Notes under the pieces: model-generated
What the model was told of the DNA's origin: nothing
Database searches by the model: none
What the model saw: the letters and a program-made list of their open reading frames with translations, nothing else
NCBI RefSeq assembly: GCF_030418165.1
Contig: NZ_JAUHTQ010000011.1
Location: 50,482-114,481, forward strand
Direction of reading: 5' to 3'
Length of the DNA: 64,000 nt
Source of the DNA: Ureibacillus aquaedulcis
Lineage (GTDB): Bacteria > Bacillota > Bacilli > Bacillales_A > Planococcaceae
Shown here: in pieces, positions 63,138-64,000 of the stretch
How positions within the stretch are numbered: position 1 is the stretch's first letter
Layout of the letters: each line of letters opens with the position of its first letter
Position numbers and translations under genes: made by a program

Positions 63138-63240
63138 TTAAAGTTTTAGTACTAAACTGTCGTGCGTTGCTTTAAACCCAAATCGCTCATAAAACTGAAT
63201 TCATCTGGCCTGTGTTTATCAGTTGTGAGTTGTACCATAT
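63138..63240 (-). pseudogene. Remnant of a GNAT acetyltransferase gene, truncated and frameshifted
   Basis: On the minus strand MVQLTTDKHRPDE is followed, after a one-base frame change, by QFYERFGFKATHDSLVLKL and a stop codon at 63138. This is the usual C-terminal end of a GNAT enzyme (V-x-L-T-T-D-K then FYERFGF). The N-terminal two thirds, including the acetyl-CoA loop, are missing. Confidence 0.8.
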
Positions 63241-63310
63241 GAACCCTCATTCTTCTTCTGCACATTGAATTGGCCATTTTCGAAGTACTTTTGTTCTTTT
63301 TGTATCTATT

Positions 63311-63379
63311 TTACCCCTTCTTATCAGCGTCGACTACATTCGGTTCTTATTGTGGTTGAGGGCTTTTTCAAAATAAAAT
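63311..63379. repeat. Copy 1 of a ~68-bp imperfect direct repeat (copy 2 at 63921-63988)
   Basis: Both copies share CCTTCTTA, then GT(T/C)GAC, TTCGGTT, a G-rich GTTG(A/G)GGGCTTTTTC and AATAAAA in the same order and spacing. Copy 2 has a self-complementary AACC-TTC-GGTT. They bracket the ~51-bp array and the 5S-like sequence. They may be terminator-like ends of a duplicated segment. Confidence 0.6.
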
Positions 63380-63429
63380 TGCAAAGAAGAGCGGATGGTT
63401 TCCTCTACTATTTTAATTATTTGTGGAAG

Positions 63430-63690
63430 GATTTCCGGTTAGCGAGGAGCAAACGGTAACAATCAAATGTTTATAAGACGTTTTTGAACAATTGGGGAGG
63501 ATATGGTAGCAATGCAAAGAATATTTACTACGATAATGAAAACGGCATCGAATGGTAGCAAAAAGATAGTTTATACGACAGTTTCCAGAAAAAAAGAGAG
63601 TGAATGGTAGCAATAAGGCCGCTTTTACGACAATTTGCATTATGCGAAAGCGTAAACGGTAGCATTCGAGGAGTATTAAGGCAATTCATA
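63430..63690. repeat. Degenerate tandem array, about five ~51-bp units
   Basis: GGTAGCAA-like cores recur at 63455 (GGTAACAA), 63505, 63554, 63606 and 63658, a period of 49-52 bp. Units contain a second anchor, ACGACAATTT/ACGACAGTTT. The sequence differs from the arrays at 1-210 and 9817-10092 but shares their period. Confidence 0.75.
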
Positions 63691-63727
63691 ATTAAAAACG
63701 GTATTAAATTTATCCCTCTTTCACAAG

Positions 63728-63790
63728 CGGTATGTCCTACTCTCACAGGGGATGCCCCCATCCACCATCGACGCCAATCTGCGAAGCGCG
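63728..63790 (-). pseudogene. Partial 5S rRNA-like sequence (3' half)
   Basis: On the minus strand GGCGTCGATGGTGGATGGGGG, then CATCCCC and TGTGAGAGTAGGACA, match the 3' half of Bacillales 5S rRNA (GCGCCGATGGTAGT, then GGGG-CCCC and TGTGAGAGTAGGAC) over about 50 bases. The preceding CGCGCTTCGCAGA is only loosely 5S-like, and the 5' half with CCCGTTCCCATACCGAAC is missing. It is therefore a fragment or diverged copy rather than a working 5S gene. Confidence 0.65.
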
Positions 63791-63920
63791 ATGACACGAC
63801 GTAACTAGAGTCATCTGTGTCAAGCCGATGCTCATGTACAAAGTACATTGCGCCTCGTTCTCCTTGATTCCTTGTTAGCCTTGGTCCTCCCACTTCTCGA
63901 GTTTGTTCTTCCGTATCCAT

Positions 63921-63988
63921 TTCTCCTTCTTAACCGTGTTGACCAACCTTCGGTTTTATTCATAGTTGGGGGCTTTTTCTACAATAAA
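63921..63988. repeat. Copy 2 of the ~68-bp imperfect direct repeat
   Basis: See copy 1 at 63311-63379 for the shared blocks. This copy contains GTTGACCAACCTTCGGTTTT and GTTGGGGGCTTTTTC and ends close to the window edge. Confidence 0.6.
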
Positions 63989-64000
63989 AAAACCACTGTA

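Noticed and set aside
63528..63920. Open frame of about 130 codons on the minus strand
   Set aside because: It runs across the 5S-like fragment and the ~51-bp array, has no ribosome site or domain, and its sequence is explained by non-coding RNA-like DNA.

Overview
The window looks like chromosomal DNA of an aerobic, low-GC, motile Gram-positive of the Bacillales. The gene set (complete Mrp antiporter, bacterial nitric oxide synthase, xpt-pbuX under a purine riboswitch, ECF sigma/anti-sigma pair, YkvA, YetF-like and HXXEE proteins, glyoxylate shunt) and AT-rich sequence with strong GGAGG ribosome sites fit a Lysinibacillus/Solibacillus-like member of the Planococcaceae. That placement is inference; no 16S gene is present.

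Layout. 1-4.6 kb: a 52-bp tandem repeat array, a PfkB sugar kinase, the xpt-pbuX purine salvage operon with promoter, riboswitch and terminator, and a protein of unknown function. 4.6-12 kb: amino acid permease with a long structured leader, CynX-type MFS carrier, membrane-anchored Mrr-type nuclease, nitric oxide synthase, two more repeat arrays and a clade-3-like catalase. 12-31.5 kb: two chemoreceptors (one coupled to a BMP-family lipoprotein), an AEC carrier, several small or unknown proteins, a CaiB-type CoA transferase with an inverted-repeat operator, an MFS/nucleotidyltransferase pair, an ECF sigma/anti-sigma operon with a likely autoregulatory promoter, a candidate small RNA, an AlaX-like editing protein and a metallophosphoesterase. 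31.5-31.9 kb: a cluster of about six DnaA boxes beside a long inverted repeat. 31.9-37.7 kb: mrpABCDEFG. 38-48.7 kb: Usp-like protein, YetF-like protein, a second PfkB kinase, an acetyltransferase/EamA carrier, an ArgH-like lyase overlapped by a BadF-type kinase, a transglutaminase-like protein, YkvA and adenine deaminase. 48.8-55.5 kb: an unusual peptide-type ABC importer. 55.5-60.8 kb: aminotransferase, malate synthase, isocitrate lyase and a divergent LytTR regulator. 60.8-64 kb: HXXEE protein, copper-amine-oxidase-like cell-surface protein, two decayed genes, a further ~51-bp array and a partial 5S-rRNA-like sequence.

How the genes work together. xpt, pbuX and ade form purine salvage. aceB, aceA and the neighbouring class V aminotransferase all handle glyoxylate; the LytTR regulator is divergent from aceA and two direct half-sites 21 bp apart lie between them. 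mrpA-G would give Na+(Li+,K+)/H+ antiport. nos and katA, divergent across a kilobase of repeats, both act in oxidative/nitrosative stress.

The most unusual item is the ABC importer. Its solute-binding lipoprotein appears circularly permuted: the part homologous to the C-terminal end of OppA/DppA-type proteins comes first. Both permeases carry long extra N-terminal membrane regions, and the two ATPases are fused in one divergently transcribed gene. Other items worth following are the DnaA-box cluster, the recurring ~52-bp intergenic arrays, the ArgH-like/BadF pair and the LytTR-glyoxylate arrangement.
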